A DNA stretch of 64,000 nt. It comes from Paludibacteraceae bacterium. GTDB lineage: Bacteria; Bacteroidota; Bacteroidia; Bacteroidales; Paludibacteraceae. Below, piece by piece: positions 55,565 to 64,000 of the stretch; the stretch's first letter is position 1, and each line of letters begins with the position of its first letter. The DNA lies in assembly GCA_016285885.1 (NCBI GenBank), contig JAEERP010000001.1, forward strand, positions 558,001 through 622,000, read 5' to 3'. Below the pieces are notes generated by a model. That model was not told the DNA's origin. It searched no databases and saw only the letters and a program-made list of their open reading frames with translations. Position numbers and translations under genes: made by a program.

Positions 55565-55708
55565 ATGGCTGACAACTATCTGGAAAGGAAGTATGAGGAG
55601 TATGAACAGAAGAAGGCTCTATTCCTCAAAAGGAAGAAGCTGGGGCTCATCAAAAAGAGTTCAACACCTTCCGATCAGAAGAAGATAGAACAGCCACGTG
55701 AAAAATAG
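55565..55708 (+). CDS. Small basic coiled-coil protein, 47 residues
   Basis: ATG to TAG, starting MADNYLERKYEEYEQKK and ending QKKIEQPREK. About half of the residues are Lys, Glu or Arg, with a heptad-like helix in the first 30. Small proteins that open with the same MADNYLE motif occur in other Bacteroidota, sometimes labelled dehydrogenase; I know no proven function. It fits exactly between trxB (3 bp before) and uvrA (5 bp after), which supports translation. Possible roles are RNA or ribosome binding. Confidence 0.7.
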   Translation: MADNYLERKYEEYEQKKALFLKRKKLGLIKKSSTPSDQKKIEQPREK

Positions 55709-55713
55709 AGTAT

Positions 55714-58524
55714 ATGTCTGACACGGGTGAAATAAGCGTAAAGAACGCTCATATCCACAATTTAAAGGGGATAGACATTGTCATCCCAAGGAATAAGTTT
55801 GTCGTAATCACAGGTTTGTCTGGCTCAGGAAAATCCTCCTTGGCCTTCGACACCTTATACGCCGAGGGGCAACGCAGATACGTGGAGAGCCTCTCCGCCT
55901 ACGCTAGACAGTTCTTGGGCAGGATGTCCAAACCGGAAGTGGACTACATCAAGGGGTTGCCGCCCGCCATCGCTATTGAGCAGAAGGTGAACACCCGCAA
56001 CCCTCGCTCCACAGTAGGCACCTCCACGGAGATATACGAATACCTGAAACTGCTGTTCGCCAGAGTGGGGAAGACCTACTCCCCGATTTCAGGATGTGAG
56101 GTGAAAAAGCACACGGTGAGCGATGTGATCGACTTCATCTACACGAAGCCTGAAGGGACAAGAGGCATCCTATTCGCCCCCATCATACTGCCTAAGGGAC
56201 GTACCTTGCCCCAACAAATCGAGGTGTTCCGCATGCAGGGCTATAGCCGCATGGAAATCAATGGCGAGATGCTCAAGATGGAGGAGGCAGCCACACGGGT
56301 TGAGGAACTGAAAGGAGATGTCGATCAGGCAAATCTTGTGGTGGACCGTTTCTCCGTACACGACGACCCGGACACCCGCACACGTCTGGCCGATTCAATC
56401 CAAACAGCCTTCCTGGAGGGCGGCGATAACTGTTTTGTCCGTTTCTACGAGTCGGACGGAGAAAAAACCGAACGTTTCTCGAAGCAATTCGAGGCGGATG
56501 GTATGCAGTTCGAGGAGCCTTCCGAACTGATGTTCAGCTTCAACAGCCCCTACGGCGCATGTCCCACCTGCGAAGGATTCGGCAAGGTGATGGGCATCGA
56601 CGAGGATCTTGTGATCCCTGACCAGTCCCGCTCCGTGTACGACGGTGCCGTCATCTGCTGGCGGGGGGAAAAGATGTCCGAATGGCTGAACGAACTGGTC
56701 TACAACGCATCGAAGGTCCATTTCCCCATCCATACGCCTTATGCGGACCTCACTCAGGAAGAGAAACGGATGCTGTGGAAGGGAACGCCCTATTTCCATG
56801 GCATAGATGATTTCTTCGAATTCGTAAAAGAGAATCAATATAAAATACAATACCGCGTCATGCTGGCCCGCTTCAGGGGCAAGACAACTTGTCCCACCTG
56901 TGGAGGAAGCAGGCTGAAGGAGTCCGCAAAATACGTGAAAGTCGGCGGGAAAAACATCACGGAGCTGGTTTCCCTGTCCGTATTGGAACTGAAAGCGTTC
57001 TTTGAGTCGCTTGTGCTGACGGAAGGCGAAATGAATGTCGCCAAACGATTGCTGACAGAGATCAAACTACGTCTGGAGTGTTTGGTGGATGTCGGATTGG
57101 GGTACCTGACCATGGACCGATTGTCCAACTCCCTCTCGGGCGGTGAGAGCCAGCGCATCAATCTAGTCACCTCATTGAGCAGCAGCCTCGTAGGATCCCT
57201 TTACATCTTGGACGAGCCCAGCATCGGACTACATCCAAGGGACACCCATAGGCTCATATCCGTACTGCGCAAACTACAGCAGCTTGGCAATACGGTGGTC
57301 GTGGTGGAGCATGACGAAGAGTTCATGCGCGCGGCGGATTACCTCATCGACATCGGTCCGGATGCGGGGCGACTGGGTGGTAACGTCGTGTTTCAAGGAA
57401 TACTATCCGACAAGTTGTTAAGTGACAAATCACTACAAGAGAAGAGCTATACCGTCCGTTATCTTTTGGGAACAGAAAAGATTGAAGTGCCAACACTCCG
57501 CAGAAAATGGAGCAATTACATCGAGGTGGTGGGCGCCCGACAGAACAACCTAAAGGGAATTGACGTGAAATTTCCGCTGAATGTGATTACGGTAGTGACG
57601 GGCGTCAGCGGATCAGGCAAATCCTCCCTCGTGCAGGACGTCTTCTACAACGCCTTGAAAAGGGCGATGGACGGTGTGGCGGACAAACCAGGACTCCACT
57701 CCGCACTGCGAGGGAGCATAAACCTCATCCATGATGTCGAATTCGTCGATCAGAACCCGATAGGGAAATCCTCACGATCCAACCCTGTCACCTACATCAA
57801 GGCCTACGACGAGATCCGTAAACTCTTCGCTGACCAGCCCCTTTCGAAGCAGATGGGGTACACGGCAGCCACCTTTTCCTTCAACGTGGAGGGAGGACGC
57901 TGTGACGAGTGCCAAGGCGAAGGAACGGTCACGGTCGAGATGCAGTTCATGGCAGACCTGGTTTTAGAGTGCGAATCATGTCACGGCAAGCGCTTCAAGC
58001 CAGATGTGCTGGAGGTACTCTACCGAGGCAAAAACGTATTCGACGTGCTGGACATGACCGTCAATCAAGCTGTGGAATTCTTTTCCGAGCAACAAGGCAC
58101 CATCGAAAAGAAGATCGTAAAGAAGCTAAAGACCCTACAGGATGTCGGTTTGGGCTACGTGAAACTAGGGCAATCGTCCAACACGCTCTCCGGCGGCGAG
58201 AGCCAACGTGTGAAGCTGGCGGAGATCCTAGGCACGGAGAAGCCGGAACCAATGATCTTCATCTTCGACGAGCCTACGACAGGACTCCATTTCCACGATA
58301 TAAAGACACTGATGAAAGCATTCAACGCATTGGTGGCGAACGGCCACACGGTCATCATCATCGAGCACGATTTGGATGTGATCAAATGTGCGGACCATAT
58401 CATCGACATCGGTCCTGAAGGTGGAGACGCAGGAGGAAACCTCGTGTTCGAGGGCACACCGGAAGAGTTAGTGAAATGTGAAAATTCATACACCGCAAGG
58501 TTTCTTAGAAACAAAATGAACTGA
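55714..58524 (+). CDS. uvrA: Excinuclease ABC subunit A
   Basis: Damage-recognition ATPase of nucleotide excision repair. The 936 residues have two ABC ATPase modules (GLSGSGKSSLAFDTLYAEGQRRYVESLSAYARQFLG; VTGVSGSGKSSLVQ), two CxxC-type zinc modules (CPTCEGFG...CPTCGGSR; CDECQGEG...CESCHGKR), signature LSGGESQR twice, and DEPTTGLH. Normal length. It is followed one base later by the YrdC-family gene. This is UvrA1, not the shorter UvrA2 or drug-resistance forms. Confidence 0.97.
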   Translation: MSDTGEISVKNAHIHNLKGIDIVIPRNKFVVITGLSGSGKSSLAFDTLYAEGQRRYVESLSAYARQFLGRMSKPEVDYIKGLPPAIAIEQKVNTRNPRSTVGTSTEIYEYLKLLFARVGKTYSPISGCEVKKHTVSDVIDFIYTKPEGTRGILFAPIILPKGRTLPQQIEVFRMQGYSRMEINGEMLKMEEAATRVEELKGDVDQANLVVDRFSVHDDPDTRTRLADSIQTAFLEGGDNCFVRFYESDGEKTERFSKQFEADGMQFEEPSELMFSFNSPYGACPTCEGFGKVMGIDEDLVIPDQSRSVYDGAVICWRGEKMSEWLNELVYNASKVHFPIHTPYADLTQEEKRMLWKGTPYFHGIDDFFEFVKENQYKIQYRVMLARFRGKTTCPTCGGSRLKESAKYVKVGGKNITELVSLSVLELKAFFESLVLTEGEMNVAKRLLTEIKLRLECLVDVGLGYLTMDRLSNSLSGGESQRINLVTSLSSSLVGSLYILDEPSIGLHPRDTHRLISVLRKLQQLGNTVVVVEHDEEFMRAADYLIDIGPDAGRLGGNVVFQGILSDKLLSDKSLQEKSYTVRYLLGTEKIEVPTLRRKWSNYIEVVGARQNNLKGIDVKFPLNVITVVTGVSGSGKSSLVQDVFYNALKRAMDGVADKPGLHSALRGSINLIHDVEFVDQNPIGKSSRSNPVTYIKAYDEIRKLFADQPLSKQMGYTAATFSFNVEGGRCDECQGEGTVTVEMQFMADLVLECESCHGKRFKPDVLEVLYRGKNVFDVLDMTVNQAVEFFSEQQGTIEKKIVKKLKTLQDVGLGYVKLGQSSNTLSGGESQRVKLAEILGTEKPEPMIFIFDEPTTGLHFHDIKTLMKAFNALVANGHTVIIIEHDLDVIKCADHIIDIGPEGGDAGGNLVFEGTPEELVKCENSYTARFLRNKMN

Positions 58525-58525
58525 C

Positions 58526-59098
58526 ATGGAAGATTTCAAAGAAGATATAAAGAAAGCCATCCAAACGCTGAAGGCCGGAGGAATCATCTTGTATCCGACC
58601 GACACGATATGGGGTCTTGGCTGCGATGCGACAAACGAAGCCGCCGTGAAAAAGATATTCGAGCTGAAACACCGCTCAGACGCTAAATCCATGCTGGTGC
58701 TGACCGATAGCATCATGAAGGTGGAACGTGTCGTGAGCGAGGTGCCAGACGTCGCCTACGACCTCGTGGAGTGCGCAGACAAGCCGCTGACCATCATCTA
58801 CGACGGAGCGAAGAACTTGGCGCCTAATTTGCTCGCTGAGGACGGAAGCGTAGGCATACGCATCACACAAGAGGCGTTCTCGAAGAAATTGTGCGAGGAA
58901 TTCCGCATCCCGATCGTCTCCACCTCCGCCAACATCAGCGGAGAACCCTCTCCCCGCAACTTTTCTGAAATAAGCGAGGTCATCAAAGCTGGCGTCGACT
59001 ACATCGTATCTTACCGCCAAGACGAGACAGCAACGGCGGCACCATCCTCCATCATCAAACTAGGCAAGGGTGGTGTAGTCACCATTATCCGACAATAA
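58526..59098 (+). CDS. L-threonylcarbamoyladenylate synthase, Sua5/YrdC family
   Basis: Makes threonylcarbamoyl-AMP for the t6A37 tRNA modification. The 190 residues open with ALKAGGIILYPTDTIWGLGCDA, the family hallmark that binds threonine and ATP, with KHRSDAKSMLVL and a closing STSANISGEPSP. There is no C-terminal Sua5 extension, so it is the YrdC-only form. It starts one base after the uvrA stop; a translationally coupled unit is likely. Confidence 0.93.
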   Translation: MEDFKEDIKKAIQTLKAGGIILYPTDTIWGLGCDATNEAAVKKIFELKHRSDAKSMLVLTDSIMKVERVVSEVPDVAYDLVECADKPLTIIYDGAKNLAPNLLAEDGSVGIRITQEAFSKKLCEEFRIPIVSTSANISGEPSPRNFSEISEVIKAGVDYIVSYRQDETATAAPSSIIKLGKGGVVTIIRQ

Positions 59099-59100
59099 GA

Positions 59101-60531
59101 ATGGAACAGAGACTGACGAACCATACCAACAAGAAGACTCAGCGCATCAAATATATCCTATTCGATGTGGTGGCCATTTTATTGGCATGGGCATCCTTCC
59201 TCATTTTCCGAAGGATTGAGATCGAGTCGAACGTTTTTCATGAAATTCAACTATTCTCGCCCATCTACAATTTAGAGAAATTGTTCATAGGCATTCCATT
59301 CTTTTGGCTATTTATATTCTGGCTTTCAGGGTATTACAATACACCGTTTTTAAAATCACGACTCTCCGAGTTCGCGCAGACCTTCCTCAGCACACTGATC
59401 GGATCCACCATCCTCTTCTTCATTCTGTTGCTGAACGACCCTGTCGCCAACTATCATGACTACTATTTAGCCTTCATCGTGCAATTCCTCATCTACTTCA
59501 CAGTGGTCTATTTCTTCCGCTACATGATCACGAGGAAAACGACGGAGAAGATCCACAACCGCATCATCGGTTTTAACACCATCATCATCGGATCAGGAGA
59601 GAAGGCCCAGCAGATATACGACCAACTACAATCGATGAAACAATCGTCCGGCAACTTCATTGTCGGATTCATATCCCATGAAGGGAAATCTGAGGTGGAT
59701 TCCTCCTTGATCATAGGCGGGATGGACCAGTTAGGCGACATCATTGAATCCCAACACATTGAAGAGGTGATCATTGCCATAGACAATGATGACAGAAACG
59801 CCCTGATGCCAATATTCAACATACTTTACAACCATGATGTCAACGTCAGGGTGACACCTCAACTATACGATTACATAATCGGAGGTGTGCGTATGACCTC
59901 CATCTTCGGCGCACCGCTCGTGAAAGCCATGGATGTACGCCTGAATGAATTCGAGAAGAATGTCAAAAGACTCTTCGACATCCTATTTTCCTGCCTTGTC
60001 ATCGTGTTAATAGCCCCGTTGTGTGTTCCATTAGCCCTCATTATAAAACTCACGTCAGAGGGCCCTATATTCTACAAACAGGAGCGGGTAGGGTTGCATG
60101 GCAAGTTGTTCCATATCCTGAAATTCAGGACCATGGTGTGCAATGCGGAGGAGGCGGGACCTCAATTGGCCTCACAAAACGATCTACGTATCACTAAGAT
60201 CGGTCATATCCTCCGGAAATACCGAATCGACGAGCTTCCTCAATTCATCAATGTCATCAAGGGTGAGATGTCCATCATAGGCCCTCGTCCTGAACGTCTC
60301 TTCTACGAGCGTCAAATCGCTGAGAAGGTGCCTTACTACGGAATCGTGCACAAGGTAAAACCAGGCATCACTTCCTGGGGAATGGTCAAATATGGATATG
60401 CGACAGACGTGAACAAGATGATCGAACGTCTGCGATACGAAATCATCTACTTGGAAAACATATCGCTCCTCGTAGACCTTAAGATATTGATTTACACTGT
60501 GAAGACAGTTGTTTCGGGGAGGGGAATGTAG
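59101..60531 (+). CDS. Polyprenyl-phosphate hexose-1-phosphate transferase (initiating sugar transferase)
   Basis: First enzyme of surface polysaccharide repeat-unit synthesis. The 476 residues have about four N-terminal membrane segments (1-150), a CoA-binding-like domain (FNTIIIGSGEKAQQIYDQL) and the C-terminal catalytic domain (KRLFDILFSCLVIVLIAPL, KFRTM, DELPQFINVIKGEMSIIGPRPE). This is the WcaJ/WbaP type. It is preceded directly by the YrdC-family gene and has no other polysaccharide genes near it, so it may serve a distant locus. The 27-bp repeat follows its stop. Confidence 0.9.
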   Translation: MEQRLTNHTNKKTQRIKYILFDVVAILLAWASFLIFRRIEIESNVFHEIQLFSPIYNLEKLFIGIPFFWLFIFWLSGYYNTPFLKSRLSEFAQTFLSTLIGSTILFFILLLNDPVANYHDYYLAFIVQFLIYFTVVYFFRYMITRKTTEKIHNRIIGFNTIIIGSGEKAQQIYDQLQSMKQSSGNFIVGFISHEGKSEVDSSLIIGGMDQLGDIIESQHIEEVIIAIDNDDRNALMPIFNILYNHDVNVRVTPQLYDYIIGGVRMTSIFGAPLVKAMDVRLNEFEKNVKRLFDILFSCLVIVLIAPLCVPLALIIKLTSEGPIFYKQERVGLHGKLFHILKFRTMVCNAEEAGPQLASQNDLRITKIGHILRKYRIDELPQFINVIKGEMSIIGPRPERLFYERQIAEKVPYYGIVHKVKPGITSWGMVKYGYATDVNKMIERLRYEIIYLENISLLVDLKILIYTVKTVVSGRGM

Positions 60532-60538
60532 GGAATTA

Positions 60539-60565
60539 TGAATTTTGAATTATGAATTATGAATT
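60539..60565. repeat. AT-rich dispersed repeat, copy 2
   Basis: Identical to 1319-1345, starting about 8 bp after the sugar transferase stop. Both copies abut a gene end in the same orientation on the plus strand. Confidence 0.8.
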
Positions 60566-60614
60566 TGATGGGAATTCTATCTGTATTCTAAGACCTATAC
60601 TTATTCCTTATTCC

Positions 60615-61991
60615 TTATTCCTTAGTCCTGATTAGGCTGACTGTACCCTTTCTCAGATAATCCACACCATCTGTTCCCTTTGCCTTAATCACGTAATAAT
60701 AAGCGCCGATGGAGGCTCTGTCTCCTCTGAACGTACCATCCCAACCCTTTGTGATATCATCGGATTGATAGACTCTTCTTCCCCATTGGTCGTAGATGGA
60801 TATCTCGAACGATGCGATAGAGCGGTAACCCACTCTGAATTCGTCATTTATGTTGTCACCATTAGGAGTGAAGGCATTCGGAACATATAACTGGGAGACA
60901 CCGATATTCATGCAAGCATAAGAGCGGTGCTCACAGACACTATCATTACGGATATTGCTCACCGTGAGTTCGATGCAATGCAAGGAAGGTTCAGTGATCT
61001 CAAACGAGTTGACATCCTTTCCGAAATAGGTATATGCACCCTGGAAATCACCCGTTTTCGCCTTGTCGCCTGATACGAAGGCCCACTCGAAATGATTAGA
61101 CATATCATTAGCATAACTATATAGATTCAAGAAGAGAGGCGCAGACTGGCGGAATTTGGTCGCATTCTCCTTGGCCTCCTCGAACGTGGCGTAGAAATGA
61201 AGCGTGCTGTCCGTACCCTCATCACCTTCATGCTCGATCTTACCGGTTGTCTCCATATATGGGTAGGCCACCACAGCCTGCGTATAGAACGAATCAGTGA
61301 CGAATGGTTGCACATCCATCTTCAGTTCATTCTTTGCGGTTAGGTCCGTCACCTCAAACGTAGTGTTCACATAAGGCATAATCTCCAAAGTGACGGAGTT
61401 GTCGCCCTCCACCTCAGCGGTCACCTCCTCCACGGAAGGGAACTCACCCTTTAGTAGAAAACTTTTATACTTCACAGAGAGCGCCCTGTCTATCATCTTC
61501 TCATTTCCATACTCGTTAAAATAGGTCATCGTCGGCTCGATCGTCAGTTCCAAATCACTACAAATAACCGTATCCGTAGGGAACGTGACGGCACTCACCG
61601 GCTGGTACTCCACCACGCACGAAAAAGCTTGTGTTTCCAGCGGATCACCATACGAATAATCCAAGTACGATATCAAATATCCTGTATTCGCATCTAAATC
61701 ATTAAACGTCACAGTCTGAGAATCAGCGGATAACGTATATTCGCTCGCGGCAAGGAGCAAAGAATCCAATTTTCCCTCCTTCAAAGTGATTTTATAGCAT
61801 TTCAAACCCCTAAGTGCGATGCTGTCAGCCGAAAACGAGAAAGATCCTTCCCCTACTTTTTCGAAAAGCATATAATCAGCCTTCTTTCCACTTACCACAC
61901 CATTGCCTCCGGCGACGGAGAATGTACCCGAGAAGCTGTTCGAAACAGCAAAAAACGAAATCAACAAAAATAGAATCCTACGTTTCATCAT
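60615..61991 (-). CDS. T9SS type B sorted surface protein (gliding motility-like C-terminal domain)
   Basis: The 458 residues begin with a signal peptide (MKRRILFLLISFFAVSNSFS). The middle is beta-rich, with PKD- or Ig-like stretches and no enzyme motif. The C-terminal 85 residues (YVPNAFTPNGDNINDEFRV...IYDQWGRRVYQS...WDGTFRG...GAYYYVIKAKG) are the type B T9SS sorting domain, as in SprB-like exported proteins. It would be secreted or tethered at the cell surface. A different exported protein (15-18 kb) bears a type A tail, so the organism uses both kinds. Confidence 0.9.
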   Translation of the reverse strand: MMKRRILFLLISFFAVSNSFSGTFSVAGGNGVVSGKKADYMLFEKVGEGSFSFSADSIALRGLKCYKITLKEGKLDSLLLAASEYTLSADSQTVTFNDLDANTGYLISYLDYSYGDPLETQAFSCVVEYQPVSAVTFPTDTVICSDLELTIEPTMTYFNEYGNEKMIDRALSVKYKSFLLKGEFPSVEEVTAEVEGDNSVTLEIMPYVNTTFEVTDLTAKNELKMDVQPFVTDSFYTQAVVAYPYMETTGKIEHEGDEGTDSTLHFYATFEEAKENATKFRQSAPLFLNLYSYANDMSNHFEWAFVSGDKAKTGDFQGAYTYFGKDVNSFEITEPSLHCIELTVSNIRNDSVCEHRSYACMNIGVSQLYVPNAFTPNGDNINDEFRVGYRSIASFEISIYDQWGRRVYQSDDITKGWDGTFRGDRASIGAYYYVIKAKGTDGVDYLRKGTVSLIRTKE

Positions 61992-62052
61992 TTATCATTT
62001 ACAAATTGAGTGCAATATTACAAATATTCAAGGGAAATTTGAAATAATTATG

Positions 62053-62060
62053 TAAATTTG
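62053..62060 (+). promoter_or_regulatory. -7 box for the LysM gene
   Basis: TAAATTTG, 22 nt before the ATG at 62082. No TTG at the usual distance. Confidence 0.5.
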
Positions 62061-62081
62061 CAACTCAAGTTTTAAGATATT

Positions 62082-64000
62082 ATGAGGAAATTTTTATGTA
62101 GTGTAGTCGCTTGCTCATCCATGGTCATTTCAGCATGGTCTGTAGACTTGAATTATCCCAAGAAGGAGATAAACGGCAAGCAGTATTACGAGTATGTGGT
62201 GCAAAAAAGCGAAGGCTTTTATTCCATAACGAAGAAATTCGGCGTGACTGAAGAGGAAATCAAATCGGTCAATCCAGGGACCGAGAATGGATTGACGCTA
62301 AACGCAACCATCTTAATCCCCGTGAAGGCGGATTCCTACACCACACACGTAGTGGACAAGAAAGAGACGTTATACTCGTTGTCGAAGAAGTACGACGTCA
62401 CCTACGATGATTTATATGCCCTCAATCCGTCACTGAAGAGTGATGGGTTAAAATATGGCACAGAGATAAAGATTCCTACCAAGAAGACCATTTCCGGGCA
62501 AAACATGACGGTGAGCGACACGCTGCCTAAAGTGAAAAAGGAGGTGAAACCCTCTTTTGTGATCCGCGAGGTGAAAAAGGGTGAGACGCTATATGGCATT
62601 TGCCGCGAGTATGGCATCACTTCCGAGGAGATCATCCGTCTAAACCCCGACGTGAAGGATGGTGTGAAGACGGGTCAAAAGTTGATCATTCCGCCTGTGC
62701 ACGCCAACACAGCCCTCACGGAGAGCTCCGTTGAGAACAAAGTTCCCAAGGCGTTCAAATATCACAACGTGAAGAAGGGAGAGACGCTGTTCGGCATCTG
62801 CCAAGAATACGGCGTGACCCAAGAGGAGGTGACCCGTTTGAATCCCAAACTGGCGGATGGACTGAAAGTCAATACGGTTTTGATCATCCCGCCAAGCGTC
62901 AACGGTCCGGCGAACAAGGCTCAAACAGAAGGTTCCAACCTTGCAGAAAATGATTCGATTGCCGTGGATTCGGCCCCAGCGATCGTCTTCGTGCCTCAAA
63001 CCACTCCTAAAAAAGAGATCAACACGGCTATCATATTGCCTTTCCAACTCAAGAAATACTCCGAATCGGCTCCAATCGACGGAAACATGGATAAGTTCCT
63101 CGAGTTCTACCAGGGTGCCTTGTTGGCCATGGATAGCCTACGAAAGGCGGGCATATCCTTCAACATGAACATCTACGACTCGGGCGAGACAGAAGCCGAC
63201 ATGAACAAATTGTTGGAGAACCGTGAAATCGAGAAACTGGACTTCATGATGGGTCCAGCCTACACGGGACAGATCAAGGCCATGTCTGATTACACCAAGA
63301 TGCACGACGTGAAGATGGTGATTCCTTTCTCTTCCAAATCGGAAGAGACGGTCGCCAACCCGAACATTTTCCAAGTCAATACGCCGATCGACCAGCTGAG
63401 CTATCTGATGGCGGACATATTCATCAAGAACTTCTCGAACAAGAACATAGTTTTGGTCCGCTTCAACAACGCCAAAAACGACAAGAATGAATTCGGCGAC
63501 ACCTTGGCTTTCATGCTGAAGGAGCGTGGCGTAAGCTTCAGCCAGGTCAATTTCAGCACCTTATCCGCAATCAGGACGCAATTGGTTTCGAACAAGGAGA
63601 ACATCGTGGTGCCTTTAACCGCCAACCAGGTATCCCTGAGTCAGGTACTTCCTATGATCAACATGATGAATACGGATAAGAAGGAGGTCTCCATATTCGG
63701 ATTCTCCGAGTGGATGAATTACCCTAGCATCGCAAAGGATCTGTTCATCTTGGACACTTATATCATCACTCCGTTCTACACGGACTTCGAGAACCCACAG
63801 GTGGTGAACTACCTCAAGCAATTCAGGAAATACTATAACGCCGAGCCTGTCAATAGCCAACCTCAATATGGCATGTTGGGCTATGACATCGTGATGTACC
63901 TGACGGAGGCGATCTCCAAGTACGGACATGACTTCGAGCATGGCATGAATAAGATTCGCTACAACGGACTACAATCGCACTTCTTCTTCAACAAATTCGA
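62082..64000 (+). CDS. LysM and periplasmic-binding-fold hybrid (partial)
   Basis: Runs off the window after 639 complete codons. The signal peptide is MRKFLCSVVACSSMVISAWS. Four LysM repeats (about 35-85, 90-136, 161-207 and 225-272), with units like VKKGETLYGICREYGITSEEI and N-P-x-L ends, would bind peptidoglycan. From about residue 305, a type I periplasmic-binding fold (INTAIILPFQLKK...FYQGALLAMDSLRKAGISFNM...FMMGPAYTG...MVIPFSS) resembles leucine/isoleucine-binding proteins. Together this suggests a wall-anchored sensor or scaffold. The C-terminal end is outside the window. Confidence 0.88.
   Translation, partial: MRKFLCSVVACSSMVISAWSVDLNYPKKEINGKQYYEYVVQKSEGFYSITKKFGVTEEEIKSVNPGTENGLTLNATILIPVKADSYTTHVVDKKETLYSLSKKYDVTYDDLYALNPSLKSDGLKYGTEIKIPTKKTISGQNMTVSDTLPKVKKEVKPSFVIREVKKGETLYGICREYGITSEEIIRLNPDVKDGVKTGQKLIIPPVHANTALTESSVENKVPKAFKYHNVKKGETLFGICQEYGVTQEEVTRLNPKLADGLKVNTVLIIPPSVNGPANKAQTEGSNLAENDSIAVDSAPAIVFVPQTTPKKEINTAIILPFQLKKYSESAPIDGNMDKFLEFYQGALLAMDSLRKAGISFNMNIYDSGETEADMNKLLENREIEKLDFMMGPAYTGQIKAMSDYTKMHDVKMVIPFSSKSEETVANPNIFQVNTPIDQLSYLMADIFIKNFSNKNIVLVRFNNAKNDKNEFGDTLAFMLKERGVSFSQVNFSTLSAIRTQLVSNKENIVVPLTANQVSLSQVLPMINMMNTDKKEVSIFGFSEWMNYPSIAKDLFILDTYIITPFYTDFENPQVVNYLKQFRKYYNAEPVNSQPQYGMLGYDIVMYLTEAISKYGHDFEHGMNKIRYNGLQSHFFFNKF

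Noticed and set aside
1-64000. tRNA, rRNA, transposase, phage or integrase genes
   Set aside because: None were recognised in any gap or reading frame on either strand.

Overview
The window looks like chromosomal DNA from the order Bacteroidales (Bacteroidota). Four things point there. First, many genes are preceded by the Bacteroidota -7 box TAnnTTTG, sometimes with a TTG about 20 nt upstream. Second, two secreted proteins carry the type A and type B C-terminal tails of the type IX secretion system (T9SS), which argues against Bacteroides in the strict sense. Third, there is a menFDBC menaquinone cluster. Fourth, clpC and gyrA are divergent neighbours. A steroid 5-alpha-reductase-like gene beside an Old Yellow Enzyme-like gene hints at a gut lineage such as Odoribacteraceae or Tannerellaceae; that placement is inference.

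Layout. 0-5 kb: the end of a PCMD-type surface protein, then the minus-strand cluster menF-menD-menB-menC. 5-8.2 kb: an MltF-like lytic transglycosylase, an MBL-fold hydrolase and an SDR oxidoreductase. 8.2-8.9 kb: a non-coding stretch with a probable small RNA. 8.9-13.4 kb: an rRNA pseudouridine synthase with a long Gly/Tyr/Asn/Arg repeat region, purA, and an AspT/YidE-like transporter bracketed by two near-identical 55-bp repeats. 13.4-15.1 kb: an AT-rich patch with an orphan membrane-anchored protein and a frameshifted lipoprotein. 15.1-21.7 kb: a T9SS-exported putative metalloprotease, trkA, an atypical SDR and a metallophosphatase. 21.7-22.2 kb: a short promoter-to-terminator unit that may encode an 18-residue peptide. 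22.2-28.1 kb: a lipoprotein, a patatin fused to an outer-membrane barrel, and clpC. 28.3-38.8 kb: gyrA, a TPR protein, a glycosyltransferase, aspS, a nucleoside phosphorylase and tilS on the plus strand, then HAD, membrane-protein and recR genes on the minus strand. 38.8-39.9 kb: a 1.16-kb AT-rich region packed with repeated dyads in front of an XRE-type regulator. 40.5-48.5 kb: dnaJ-grpE, a UvrD/PcrA helicase, maf, a second patatin, and the OYE/5-alpha-reductase pair. 48.5-48.8 kb: a second strong small-RNA candidate. 48.8-64 kb: era, der, ftsK, lolA, trxB, a 47-residue protein, uvrA, a Sua5/YrdC-family gene, an initiating sugar transferase, a T9SS type B protein and the start of a LysM/periplasmic-binding hybrid.

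Most of the window is housekeeping: respiration (men), replication and repair (gyrA, recR, helicase, uvrA), translation quality (aspS, tilS, sua5, era, der), protein quality control (clpC, dnaJ, grpE) and cell envelope (ftsK, lolA, transglycosylase). No rRNA, tRNA, CRISPR array, phage or transposase gene was seen. The most unusual signals are the dyad array at 39.05-39.93 kb, the two or three short transcription units, the repeat-flanked transporter, and the putative steroid or bile-acid reductase pair.
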